Origin: Hyperoodon ampullatus
Taxonomy: Eukaryota > Chordata > Mammalia > Artiodactyla > Ziphiidae
Reading direction: 5' to 3'
NCBI GenBank assembly: GCA_949752795.1
Contig: OX457062.1
Location: 89,517,777-89,581,776 of the forward strand
Length of the DNA: 64,000 nt
Shown: one piece after another, positions 33,601-44,882 of the stretch
How the letters are laid out: each line of letters starts with the position of its first letter
How positions within the stretch are numbered: the stretch's first letter is position 1
Program-made: the position numbers and the translations under genes
The notes under the pieces: model-generated
Told to the model about the DNA's origin: nothing
The model's input: only the letters and a program-made list of their open reading frames with translations
Database searches by the model: none

Positions 33601-36600
33601 GTGCTTTATAATCATTTTCCCTGAGGAGAAGAGGTTTCACTTATGATGACATCTAATAGACTTCAGAGTGTCTGAAAATGATGGACATTTTAGACATAGA
33701 TAACCTAAACAATGGATTTATAGATGCAAAGGATCTGAATGACAAACAGTTGTTCCACTGAAACAAGCCTGCAGATACAGTGGAAGAACATTTTGAAGGA
33801 GCTAGAAATTGATTCTTGCAAGTCTAAAAACCACCATTGCTAGTAGGTAAACTCCTAAGTATTCTATGCTTGAACACTTTTGTTCAGAGGATATCACACT
33901 GGATGATACCAAGAATCAGTGTGGGCTTCTACTGTATATAAAATAGATAACTAATAAGGATCTACTGTATAGAACAGGGAACTCAAATCAATACTCTGTA
34001 ATGACATATATCAAAAAAGAATCTAAAGAAGACTGAATATATGTATACCTATAACAGATTCACTTTGCTGTACAGCAGAAAACTAACACAACACTGTAAA
34101 TCAACTATACTCCAAAAAAAAAAAATCAGTGTGGGCTTAATAAGGGCAGAGCTGCAAGTCAAAATGAATTTTAGATTTGACTGTATTCTGTTTTACTGCC
34201 ACATACAAGAAAAGAGGGCTGCAGGGAGTTCAGAGGATACTGGAAAAGAGAGAGTCAAAATATCTTACCACACTGTGAGACAGAAAAAAAAGTGTCATTA
34301 TTGTTTCTGTCATTAAATACAGGTACAGTAAGTCCCCTACATACGAACCTTCAAGTTGTGAACCTTCAAAGATGCGGATGTGTGTTCACATGTCCAATCA
34401 CGTTAGTTCACGTGTCTGGCGTATGTTGTCACATGCATGCATCCTCTACAAGTGGTTGTGCTTTTGTGTACTTTACTGTGCCAGAATGTATAGAGTACAG
34501 CAGTACAGTGTCTTTATTTGAAGCAAGAGGACGACTTCACTGAACTCCTTGCTGTGTAACACGAGGCGCTTACTAATGAAGACCTGATGGAATTGGAGGC
34601 CCAGAGAAAGGACGAAGAGAGACAAGAGGAAGAAGAAGTAACTGAAGAACTGAGGAGATCCACGACGCAGGAAATGGCAAGGGGATTTTCTTTATTTGAG
34701 GAGGCACTGTTAGTTTTTGACGCACAGGACCTGAACGTAGAACGGTACACAAAGGTTGCAGCAGCCGTTCAGAATGCAATCTAGTGCTACCGTGTCATCT
34801 ATGATGAGAAAAAAAGAGCTACTACCCAGACATCACTGGATCATTTTTTTCAAGATAGAATTAAATCCAGCAAAGAACCAAAACCTTTAACATCAACCTC
34901 AGGCGTGAGTGAAACTGCAGCTTGCCCTTCGTCTCCTATTGCTGACGATCCTTCAGCTCTACCGTCTCCCACCTCCTCTCCCTCCTCCAGTCAGTAACTC
35001 TTCTTGCCTGTTCACTCGATGCCAGCCCCTGGATGCCAGCTGTTGTACTGTACTACTGTACTTTTCAAGGTACTGTACTGTAAGATTAAAAGTGTTTATT
35101 TTTTGTGTTTGTTTTTTATGTATTATTTGTGTGAAAAGCATTATGAACCTATTACAGTACAGCACTATATAGCCAACTGTGCTAGTTGGGTACCTAGGCT
35201 AACTTTGTTGGACTTATGAACAAACTGGACTTAACGAACACGCCCTCGGAACGGAACTCATTTGTATGTGGGGACGTACTGTAACATGTTTAATTAGTTC
35301 TATCGTATTTACGTTCTCCTCATAAATAGTTCTATCATTATGTATCTTAAGCATATACAATAGGGAATTCCAGGGAGGTCCAGTGGTCAGGACTCAGTGC
35401 TCTCACTGCTGAGGGCCCGGGTTTGATCCCTGGTTGGGGAACTAAGATCCTGCAAGCTGTGTGGTGTGGCCAAAGAAAAAGAAAAAAAAAAAAGAATATA
35501 CAATAGCACAGCCTCCAAAATTTAAGCAGCCAGTCATGTTTAAAAAGATTAAATTGCTATATCAGAGACGAAACATTATTGTTGTATTTTTCTCATACAT
35601 ATTATTTAATTAGTTCTCTTATGAATTACTACTAATTGCCAGTTTAGTTCTACAGTTGTTTTGTTTAAATAGTAGCACTAATGGAACAGAAAAGTACAGA
35701 ATAATACATAATTTCAAATAAACATATATTTTCCATATTTTATGTTAAAGTAATAACACATGCACGATTATTTCTTCTGTATTATAGTTATATATACATA
35801 TACATATATATATGAGATATATGTGTGTGTATGTATGTACATATATATTTGCCTGCTATGACTGTATCCCGGGTTGTCTTCCTAAAAAGTTGGTCACCGC
35901 AGGGAAATAAGTAACATAAGAAATTTCCCCAGATCTGGCAGGCACAAGTTTTGGGAATGAAAAGAGTGTGCCATGTGTTTGGTACAATGAAGAAAAAAAA
36001 GATCTGAACCAAAGCACATCATTGAGAAGTTTCAGTACATCATGGAGAAAAAGATTCCAAAACCTTCTAGAGAGGAAAAAACAGATCACAGACAAAAGTC
36101 TGAGGATCAGGATGACATTAAACTTTCCAGCAGCAACACTCTGGAAACAGAGTATTAATTATAGTAAAAAAAAACAACCACTTTTCTGTTTTCAACACTG
36201 TCTCCGAATTTACTGGGAGAAAGCTTTTCAAGACAGGATTCCACATCCAGGGAAACTCAACCCAAAGATCAAATTTACAGGTACAGTAAAAACATTTTCA
36301 GACAAGCAGGGGCTAGGAAATGAACTTCCTACACATCCTTTTGCAGGAAGCCATTAGCAGATACATTCCAGCATATTCAGTAAACCAACAGTAAACCAAG
36401 AAGGACCCACAAGACAGGAGATTCAAAACTGTTAATGAGGACAGGGGAAACCTGTAATGCGGCTGTGACCACAGGACTGGAGTGCAGCCAGTCCAGGCTG
36501 AAACTGGAGACAGTGAGTGTGGGAGATCTTCCAGAAAGTAAGAAACCGATGGAATTTTAAGATGTATTTGACTATCTGGAGATATCATGGACATATGACA

Positions 36601-39600
36601 CGTATGATGAAACAGGTAGAGAAAAATTAAAGACCGCTACACAGTGACAGTAACCAAATGAAGGAAAAGAGGCAACTCTAGGGGGAGAAGCACAAGAAAA
36701 ACATAATAATAAGAATTCAATACTCAGCAGTGAACGCTATTTGTGTTGTGATAATGATATCAATACCAGCCGTGAATGTAACCAACAACGTTGTATATAA
36801 TGAATATACAACGAGAAATAGCAATGTGAGCAGGTTATTTATAGATATGAAAGTTAATGTCAGACAGTATTCTCTAGGGGTTGGGGCAGGGGATTACTGG
36901 TTATCATTACAAGTCTTTCAATATTATACTTGAATTTAACACAGTGTATAAATACTTTATTTAAAAATGAGCGATGCAGACTCTTAAAGCCCACTCCCAA
37001 AAATTCTGATTCAGTAAGGTTCAGGTTAGGCCTGATAATCTGAAATTTTAAGCCCCTTGGTGATCCTGGGAGAGAGGCCTAGGAAATCGACAGGATTTAT
37101 TTAACAACTTACAGGCAAAGTCAGGACTAGATACTAGGCTCCTGATCCCAGGCTACTGTGTCCTCACAATAGCGCTATCAGGTTTTAATGAATTCTCTTT
37201 AGAATTTTGCTCAAGTATAAGATTACTGGCAAAATTTGGTGCAGACCCACTGTATATGGATTCCGTCTGTAAGCCTGTAGCACAAGAGTAAAGCAATCAG
37301 GCAAGATTACAAAATGAAGAAGTTGGGAAATTACAGCAGGCTGAAGGCCCATTGACCTGGTGAAAATAATGAAAATCCAACTTGTTTTAAAGGTGAAAGA
37401 AGTGGGGAATAAGCAGTAAAGACAATTGGGAGCAGCAGACAAATGAAACTCCTCCCCTGGACAGAAGATCCAGGAAGAAAAGGCTGGATGTGAAGGTTAC
37501 CTTTGAATACGGATGCTTTGGTCTGAGAATCCTTGCGTGTTGATCATCACATCTGCTTCATCCAGGACAAACACACGAATCTTAGTCAAATCAATTAATT
37601 TTTGCTTGAAACACCAATCTAGGACGGTCCCAGGAGTGCCAATTATAATCTGTTTGGTGATATGAGTGCCTCTGGGAACTAGGGAGCAAAGGAAAAGGGT
37701 TTAAAGGCTTCCTTCAGATGCAAACGGCTCTAACCATCCACAATTCCTGGTAATGAAACACATTTCCTAATGCTTTTCCAAGTGCCAACCCTGAGGGTCT
37801 TTGTGGTTTTTGATTTTACAGAGTTTTAGGATAAATTCCCAAATTTCTAGATTTACAGTAATGACAACAGTCGTGCATATTTGATTCTGCCCCACGGTCA
37901 TTTAAAAAGCCACCCTGGAGCATTCCCATTGTCCTACAGAAACACTGGCACAGCAGTGAAAGGCCTACAAATCTTCCCCAAATGGAAAACAACCAAAATG
38001 TCTATCAACAGGTTACACGAAATAAATGACAGAATATTATACAGCTAGTCAAGAGAATGAGGTGGGGCTATACATACTGACATGAAAAGATGTTTAAAAC
38101 GCGTAAGTTTTTGAACAGTATGAAAAAAAATGCTCCCATTTTTGTAAGCACTCAAAAACAAAACAGAAAAACACACAAAGATTTGTTAACAAAACCACAG
38201 TTGTCTTTGGAAATAGGTTTTTGAAAGAAAGAACAACTTTCACTTTTACCTTTGAATTTTCTGTGTTTTAAAGTTTTTTTTTCACTTTATGCATGTAATA
38301 CTTTAATGAAAAAGTGAAACAATAAAAGCTGTTCTGCACAAAACAACTGAGCCTCACAGAAAAGAACAGGCAAAAGCATCCTCTTCTGGGCTGTGGGAAT
38401 GATGCAGCTAACATTTACTGGGTCCTTATGTGCCAGGAGTGTGCACAGTGCTTTATCTGTATCATTTTATTTAATTCCAGTAACAACTCTATGATATAGG
38501 TGCCATTATATCCACCATTTTAGAGGCAAGAAAGCAGAGAAAGGATATACCACGACTGTGTTAGTGGTGCAGTCGGGATTTAAAATATCAGCCAGGGCTG
38601 GCTTGCTGGTACGTACTTCGATTCCCTCGAATAGCATACATCACTTGAACATCCACGCAGAATTTCCCCATCTGTTCGACCACACGGCCAGTTTGCAGAG
38701 CCAGTTCATAAGTAGGAGCCAAGCAGAGGCACTGAGAGAGGGAGAGAGGGAGAAGGGGGGAAGGAGAAAGGTTCATAACGGCCATTGTGCAATTCTGAAA
38801 TACAATTAACATTTGTGGAGGGAGAGGCACAGAAGTGAAACTGGAGATTTGGGCTGAAGAGAATATTTTTACTTGAATACGACTTGGCAGCTGATAGATC
38901 TAGGGTGAATGTTCAGTATGGACGGGGAGAAGGGGCTGACGGATGAAGCAGCAGCTTCCTTTTATATATTCCTCTCGGAAAGGTCATGAAGAAACACAGG
39001 TTACGGGTCACGCTGTTTTGGTAGGGGAAAAATGGGATGTAGGGGGGCTGCGAGTCAAAAAGAGAAGGGATGCAAGACTAATTACAGCTTGAGTGTGGTC
39101 CCCATCACCTCTTCCCTGATATTAAAAGTCTGCCCATTTCCAGAGCACTCCCTGCTTGGGCCAATCCATCTTACACATCTCTGGCAGAATGTTCCCTGAA
39201 ACTCTTTCATTTGTTACTTCTATCCTCCCTATAAATGGTGGTTGTTGATGAATGAAGATGTCGATGGAAGAAACTGGTGATATTTAACGCATTTTTGAAC
39301 TTCAATTAAGGATCTGAGATAGAGAGAGGGAAACACAGCTAAAGTGATAAAAACAGTTTCCACACACATTTCTCAACATGTGTTCAAGCATGGCTTCTCC
39401 TAAAGGATTTTTACTCATGATATCAAACCCCAGATATAAATTTCCCTGAACTTGTCTAAAGAAAGCACAGGATTTCCTATGCCTGTCACAAGTCACCCAC
39501 CCACATCCATGTCCACGGGTTATCTTGCTGCGCAGGCTGTAAACTTCCTGAGGGAAGCCTTGCTGCCCCACAGCTTTGAGCCCACCCAACACTTGGGCTC

Positions 39601-42600
39601 CCAGTTTGTCAACCAGTTCAATGAACACAGGTTGGAGAAAGAAGGAAAGATCACCAGATACTTTCCATGTATTGACACTAGGTTGGGAGAAGGGCAAGTG
39701 CAGTTCCAGCCCCTGCTCAGTCGCTCTCTGACAGCTGTGACCTCACGTGTGACCTTTCCCTCTCCAAGCCTCTGTTTCCTTCTCCACTAAATGGGTAGGA
39801 GGGACTGGGTGACCTACAGCTATATAGCTATCACTACTGAATGCTCACTTTATGTTGAGCACGGTGCTAAAAATGTACATTAATTCACTCAATCTGCATG
39901 ACAATCCTATGAGGCAGGTATTCATTCATTCATTCATTCAATGTTTAAGGAGTGGTTTCTACAAGCCAAGCACTGTGATTGAAGTTAGGGTTCAAGGGTG
40001 AACAGAACAACTGTGATCCATACCTTTATAAGTGTTATCTTTACTGACAAGAAAACATACTCCAAAAGATTTACAACCTCGCCTAAGACTTTCAGCTGGT
40101 AAGTAGAGAGGCTGGAATTGGAACCAGTCAAACTATAAAGCCTGTGCTCTCAATCACTGCCCCATACTGCTGCCCAATGCTCTGATTTTATGAAAGAATG
40201 TCTATTCTAAATGTCATCACGTCATTGCAGCAATATTGCCTATTACTAAAATATCTTTGGCACCGCAAGCATTCCCATCTCTCTCCCAGCCTTTCCTTAC
40301 CTGTGGAAACAATTCCAAGGCATTAACTCTGCTTAGCATTGCCAAGACAAAAGCAGCTGTCTTTCCTGTTCCAGACTGACTCTGGGCTATGAGGTTCTGA
40401 GGTCTGTAGAAAAGAGGATATGCTGGACATAAACTGAATACAAGCTCCTGGGCATAAACTGAATATAAGAGACTAAAAATAACCAGTTGGAATACCACTA
40501 CCCTAGAAACTCACGGATGTGCCAGCATCATAGGGAGAGCCATCTCTTGAATTTTGGATGGTCTATTAAATCCCATTGCATAGATCCCATTTAGTAACTC
40601 TTCTTTTCTGTCAAAAAAAAAAATCAAATACTTAAAGTCTGTGATGCGTCAGTAGCCTCAGAAATACAAACTTGAAAGGTGCATTTCTAAATTAGGCCAC
40701 TTTGCAACTGAGTATAAAAAGTAATATTTGGAAATATACAAGTTAAACCTCAACTCTCAAACATATACAATCATGTCTGCACAGTTGGAGAACTAAAGTA
40801 ATAAGTTATGTCATAAGCCCAGGCCAAGGATAGTAGTAAGGGCCTAACGTTGAACTTTCTCTTGAACCAAGAAAAAAAAAGGAAAAACTCATCTGATAGA
40901 AGTGCATCAATTTTCCAGTAGAGTTTTATTTTCCACACAAGCAGAAAACTAAGTGAGATTTATTGTTTATTTCTTTTTAGTCAATGACAAACTTTAATGT
41001 TTCAATGGCAATTTTCAGAGAAAACAAAATTTCATTTAGGTGATTCTTATATCATTTCTCTCTAGGAGCAGAAGACGCAATATTAGCTCATTCTTCCGAG
41101 CTAGTATTTTTAAATGTGTCTTTCCTCGGGTCTCAGGATAGATGTTAGAAAGAGGATAAAGTGAAGTAGGCTGGAATACTTCCACTACAATGACATGCAC
41201 ATTTTGGACATGCTTAATTGGTAGATTAATTGGTAGATTACTGGCAGCCAACCTTTAATCATAAGTAAGCTTCTCCCCAACTAGAAAGCAGGCATTGGGA
41301 TTTTGGATTTGCCCACTTAGGTAAGTCCGTATCAGTAACTCGACCTATTCAAATACATTTCCTTAATGCCAGTTGATAACTCCCTAGGAAATGCAAACCT
41401 ACTTGGGAAAGTTATTCATTTAAATACCATCTGAGACAAAAAAAAATAACTAAAAAGGTAAAAGCTTGTAACTTATCTAAAGGGGTATTTGGGTCATCAA
41501 AATTCCTGTTATCTGTACTCTGGTATGGAGAGTAGCAATATGGCTGTGTCTGGCTTAGTTGTCCCCCTTAGCACAGCAAGGTTAAAATATTTTACCATCA
41601 AAAATGTTCTCAAGTCATTGGACAATTCAGATATCTTAGTGTTCCTCTTTGAGGTATATTTTAATTGCATGCAAAATGTCCACATCTCATTTGAATATTG
41701 ACCATTGGAACACGAAGGAGATCCTGATGATTATTATTAGCAGATTAGTTTGTTCTGTGCTATGCTCTCTGGAATTTTCCTACACTTAAAGTAAAAATAC
41801 TCGGGCTTCCCTGGTGGCACAGCGGTTGAGAGTCCGCCTGTCAATGCAGGGGACACGGGTTTGTGCCCCGGTCCGGGAAGATCCCACATGCCGCAGAGCG
41901 GCTGGGCCCGTGAGCCATGGCCGCTGAGCCTGCGTGTCGGGAGCCTGTGCTCCGCAACGGGAGAGGCCACAACAGTGAGAGGCCCGCATACCGCAAAAAA
42001 AAAAAAAAAAATACTCACAGCCGCAGCTCTTCAAATGTTTTCACCGAGTAGAGTGGAGAGCTGGGATCCTTTTGTAAGACTTCAACTCGGTGACTGGATT
42101 CTACTAAGGACTGCCGGATTAACTTGTTCAAGAGTGAATTAGCTGCCAAATCCACTAGAAAAACAAGGATAAAACAGGGGATATTACAGGGGGAAAGTCA
42201 ACCTCTAACCTCAACCAAGCCTACATCTATTGCCAGCAGACCTAATTTTTCCTTGCCAGCTGAAAATTCGTAACCCATTCCTGCATATTCTATTTCAATT
42301 TCCTCTAAAGAAGTAATCCTGACTCCTAAGTTAGTATTTCTTCTGACATTCACTATTTATAAAGAAAACAGAAGCAAAGATGGTTCTTTTCCAATTAAGA
42401 TGGTATTATTCACCCACGTTGTGAAAGTCATGATTAAAGGAAACAGAATGCCAGTAAATACACACAAATGAATTTATTTCCTACCTCCATCTTCTTCACC
42501 ATCTTCTTCAGTCTTATTAACAGAACCGTCTAAAAGGATGGAAGAGAAACAACTGTAAAGATAAATGCCAAGCAGGAACGTCCAGCGTATCATCCCAGTT

Positions 42601-43528
42601 TCTCCTGCCGACTCTACAGTGTGTACAAAGGAAGGGTCAAGCAGTGGAGGAGTGGGTAAAAAAATTGGAAAGGTAGTGGAGGGTCTTGAATGCTAAATTA
42701 AGGGAGCCAAAGTTGCCAGGGACATGAGGAAAGCAATGCTTTTTAAATGAACTGAGCCCAATCTTCTTTAACAACACTCACCTACGTTTGTAACGGTAGT
42801 ACTCTTAATACCCCAAAGGTTTTTCCGGGGATGGATGACGTTTGAAAACTATTGAAAGATACAAATTTCAGTCAACATGGGGAAGCAAGGCATCAAGCAG
42901 CCCAGTGCCACCCCCCTAACACGGGCTGGAAGGGAGGCAGGGAAGGCCACGCCAATACTGTTTCCTTTGTGATATTATGTATTAACGGATTCCTTTGAGA
43001 AGCAGGTCTCCTGTATGAATTATCCTAAAATCAGAGGAGACTTTCTACTCCCTTGTAAATGAAGTTCCTCTTTATAAGCCTCCAGTCTAAATGTGACAGT
43101 CTTCGGGGGGTCACAGCACGAGCAAGGGATAGCAGATAGGAAAGCGCGTTGGTAGATGAGATGGAGGCTAGCTGAGGCTTAATGGTCAAATTGGGACAGT
43201 AGAAAACTCGGTCTACTTGGGGCTCCCAGCTGCTTTCCCTCCCGCAGGTGTCTTCATTTTGCCTTTTCAAACCAAAGGTCTTGTTTCTCTCGGGGTCTCC
43301 TTTCCTGTGGCCCTCTTCCAAATCCTTGTCACACCTCCCCACCACCATCTGACACCTGGCTCCAAACCCTAGCGGAGCTCTCCCTTCCCCTCCCCAGCAC
43401 ATTTCCCTCCGGGAGTGCTGTTCTAGCCCCTGCCCCCTTGCCCTCCCCGGCTCGGTGGCAGTTACGTGGCCGTTCGGCTGCTCGCTCTCCGCAGCCCCTG
43501 CATCGCCTGCCGAAAATAACGACGCCAT
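24674..43528 (-). CDS. DDX25: ATP-dependent RNA helicase DDX25 (GRTH)
   Basis: This is a testis-specific DEAD-box helicase of germ and Leydig cells that exports, stores and helps translate mRNAs during spermiogenesis; it works in nucleus, cytoplasm and chromatoid body. Coding exons are 43466-43528, 42782-42848, 42485-42529, 42019-42154, 40515-40607, 40301-40403, 38617-38731, 37501-37678, 29460-29697, 28110-28272, 25901-26089 and 24674-24735. All have AG/GT borders. They total 1452 nt, 483 codons plus stop, the same length as human. Motifs: FNRPSKIQ 117-124, [10 protein letters not shown] 141-150, DEAD 247-250, SAT 279-281, ARGID 399-403, HRIGRTGR 430-437. T239 and R242, the phosphosite and the human infertility position, are kept. 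Position 346 is His where human has Gln. The tail ends IENIEC, unlike human IEKIDY. The variable linker (ETYLHRIG region and [10 protein letters not shown]) fits DDX25, not DDX19. The start ATG sits in a CpG island. The gene appears functional. Confidence 0.97.
26330..26372. repeat. (TG)n-rich microsatellite in DDX25 intron 11
   Basis: An imperfect TG/CG run sits in an intron, between exons 11 (25901-26089) and 10 (28110-28272). Confidence 0.75.
26430..26745. repeat. L2-like LINE fragment
   Basis: The order 'catggccattgttcccgtctgg', 'ccggactggtctccc' and 'aggataaagtacaaaccactc' is typical of old L2 3' sequence. It lies in DDX25 intron 11. Residues read across it are not a gene. Confidence 0.55.
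26880..27060. repeat. Short inverted-end repeat, hAT-like
   Basis: The element begins 'gtgctgtccagtctgg' and ends 'ctattggctagtgctgg', with inverted-end similarity to the copies at 3840-4130 and 31190-31395. The family is not assigned. Confidence 0.45.
27310..28080 (+). repeat. Old L1 3' end in DDX25 intron 10/11
   Basis: Sense-strand L1 phrases occur in order: 'ggtacagccactctggaaaac', 'gacccagaaatcctcctcctaa', 'aatgtccatcagctggtgaatgg', 'tggaatactactcagtaa' and 'ggtcagtggttggcagggg'. It reaches to within 30 bases of exon 10 (28110-28272) and is antisense to DDX25. Confidence 0.8.
28640..28790 (+). repeat. MIR SINE fragment
   Basis: The core 'aagtgatttgcccaaggtcacatggctag' type sequence marks an old MIR in DDX25 intron 9. 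Further MIR fragments lie at about 38400-38590, 39830-40160, 48770-49000 and 62515-62740. Confidence 0.75.
29124..29262 (+). repeat. Short CHR-1-like SINE
   Basis: A 139-bp element 'gggagttccctggtggcc' to an A-rich tail. The flanks repeat aaaagaaggatgccc, a 15-base target-site duplication. It lies about 200 bases from DDX25 exon 9. Confidence 0.85.
31190..31395. repeat. Dispersed repeat related to 3840-4130
   Basis: The segments 'gaatgcaaaatatttcgttaa' and 'ttacattatatttctattgg' match the first-region copy in the same orientation. This shows common ancestry of the two elements 27 kb apart. Confidence 0.55.
33640..34320 (+). other. Decayed coding-like sequence, unidentified
   Basis: Broken frames read [18 protein letters not shown], then [10 protein letters not shown], then [18 protein letters not shown] once the L1 insertion (33929-34123) is skipped. 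Several stops interrupt it and no introns are visible, so a processed pseudogene is possible. I do not recognise the parent. It lies in DDX25 intron 8 and contributes nothing to DDX25. Confidence 0.25.
33929..34123 (+). mobile_element. 5'-truncated L1 3' end with target-site duplication
   Basis: The 195-bp insert starts 'ctactgtatataaaatag', contains 'ttcactttgctgtacagc' and ends 'tgtaaatcaactatactcc' plus poly(A). This is the tail familiar from cetartiodactyl L1. The duplication aatcagtgtgggctt lies at 33914-33928 and 34124-34138, both copies perfect. Confidence 0.85.
34326..35281 (+). mobile_element. Tigger (pogo-type) DNA transposon, internally deleted
   Basis: Inverted ends CAGTAAGTCCCCTACATACG (left) and CAGTACGTCCCCACATACAA (right, minus strand) lie between TA target duplications at 34324-34325 and 35282-35283. 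The about 956-bp element keeps only the C-terminal part of the transposase: [34 protein letters not shown] and [16 protein letters not shown] are legible, then a stop, then [10 protein letters not shown] and [14 protein letters not shown]. The N-terminal DNA-binding and catalytic parts are missing, so it cannot move on its own. It sits in DDX25 intron 8. Confidence 0.85.
35364..35495 (+). repeat. Short CHR-1-like SINE
   Basis: Element from 'ggaattccagggaggtcc' to an A-rich tail, flanked by atatacaatag at 35353-35363 and 35496-35506. Confidence 0.85.
35786..35850. repeat. (TA)/(TG) microsatellite
   Basis: Alternating ATAT and GTGT units in DDX25 intron 8. Confidence 0.75.
37970..38340 (+). 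repeat. Old L1 fragment in DDX25 intron 7
   Basis: Phrases 'aatgtctatcaacaggtta', 'gacagaatattatacagcta' and 'tgctcccatttttgtaagc' mark a degenerate L1 3' part. Confidence 0.5.
41803..42006 (+). repeat. CHR-type SINE abutting the DDX25 exon 4 donor
   Basis: A complete SINE whose flanks repeat aaaaatactc (41793-41802 and 42007-42016). The right copy forms positions +3 to +12 of the DDX25 intron 4 donor (GT at 42017-42018). The SINE is antisense to DDX25, so the transcript reads poly(U) directly after the donor. The donor itself is unchanged. Confidence 0.92.
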
Positions 43529-43800
43529 AGCTGCGATCGCTACTTCCGCTCCCAGCACGTGCGGTCGCCACAGGCGCGAGGTAGTGCCGGGCCTCACCCA
43601 GCGGCCAATGGGCTTTCTCGGGGGGCCGACCAGCCGCCGCGCGCAGGCGCCCGAACTCCGAGGTGGTGGAAGGAGTCGGGGGAGGAGGGCGGGGTCCGCG
43701 CAGGAGGGAGCTGGCTGTAGTGGTCCGCCAGTAACCCCAGTCAGCGCCAGGCGTTGGAAACCCGGCCGGGGCGCTATCGTGGTGAACGTTCTTCCGAGGC
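43440..43800. promoter_or_regulatory. DDX25: CpG island at the DDX25 start
   Basis: GC-rich, CpG-dense sequence surrounds the DDX25 initiator ATG (43526-43528) and extends upstream of it. A CpG-island promoter is inferred. The long minus-strand open frame through here (43031-43936) is a by-product of low AT content and is not a protein. Confidence 0.65.
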
Positions 43801-44766
43801 TGACCTCTGCTGAGCCAACAGCAGCGTGGGACTCTAAGCGGCAGCAATCTCCATACTGATTCGAGAGTCCTACCTCTCCTACCCCACCACCCTCTCCCCA
43901 GACTATTCTCCTGGTGGTGAGGCAGGACCCCTCCACCCCGCTTCAAGCTCTCGTGCCCGCGTCCCCCCGAAATTTCTGCTTCTACGTTGCAAGATGTCAG
44001 AAAGGCTAGTGAATGGCATAGGAAAGTGGAGAGTCAGAATTGGTGAGTTTCATCTGACAAATGAATTCGAATGCGAAAGATGCAGAGAGGAAGTAAAGTT
44101 GTTCAAGCTCTAACTACCGTCCCTGTTACTAGATACCTGTGATGTTTCCACATACTGGCTTATTTTCATTTTAATTCTGATACGCGCCTCTTGGTAAAGC
44201 AATCCGGAGAAAACGGTTTCCCTTTCGGTACAACCTTCACCTGCTACCTTCACCTGCATAATCCGGGATAGATTCTGTGCACTAATGACTGCTAAATGTG
44301 GACAAAAGAACCAGATTCCACCACCACCCCCCCCGCACCCCGCCAGTTTTCTAACTGGAATCTTGCGGTTTCGATCAGCATCTCTAGAAAAAACGCGCAA
44401 ACAAAACCTAGTTATGATCTCTCCGTGGTGCTGAAGCAAGACTCCCCATCCCTGTTCGGTCACTCTCGGACACCTCAGTCGTCTGTTTTGAGATTATCAC
44501 ATTCCTTTTCAGCCTTTCCATGTGGATTCTAATTGTAAATGTTTTTGACTCTCAATGATAACTTTCTAGTAATTTAAGTACGAATAAAATCAGACCAAGT
44601 TCTTTAATTTAGTTTTCTATTATTTTTTAGCGCACTAGAAATTATCCTTTTATTCTTGTCCTACCGCAGGACCCAGATTCTGCCTTGTTGGAGGTGGACA
44701 AATGGTGACTAGATTAGAAAACATTAGGCAGATTTTAGCGTCAAGCCTGCACTCCCGGCTCTTAGA

Positions 44767-44802
44767 ACTACATTTCCCATGAAGATGGACTACATTTCCC
44801 AT
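44767..44802 (+). promoter_or_regulatory. PUS3: Tandem ACTACATTTCCCAT elements upstream of PUS3
   Basis: Two identical 14-mers lie at 44767-44780 and 44789-44802, 22 bases apart start to start. They fit the ACTACAnnTCCCA motif bound by ZNF143/THAP11, typical of housekeeping and divergent promoters. They lie just before the probable PUS3 first exon. Function is inferred from the motif. Confidence 0.7.
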
Positions 44803-44819
44803 GAGGCCCCGGACACGCG

Positions 44820-44882
44820 CGTAGAAGACGCAAAGGGACAGCTTCCTGTCTCGAGAAAAGCTGCGTGGCCGACGACCGGAAG
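44820..44882 (+). other. PUS3: PUS3 non-coding first exon (probable)
   Basis: A GC-rich segment ends in CCGGAAG followed by donor GTAAAT at 44883. It is plus-strand, follows the ZNF143-type elements and matches the known non-coding first exon of human PUS3 in position. The transcription start is not visible, so the left border is approximate. Confidence 0.55.

Noticed and set aside
34587..34784. 65-codon open frame [17 protein letters not shown] as a host gene
   Set aside because: It is the C-terminal part of a Tigger transposase inside an element with inverted ends and TA duplications.
39900..39945. ATTC repeats as a possible CRISPR-like array
   Set aside because: The repeats are a simple tetranucleotide microsatellite without spacers, in a mammalian intron. 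The same holds for gaat repeats near 46310.
43031..43936. 301-codon open frame on the minus strand at the DDX25 start
   Set aside because: It reads from upstream GC-rich sequence through DDX25 exon 1 into intron 1. Only [21 protein letters not shown] belongs to a protein; the rest is CpG-island composition.
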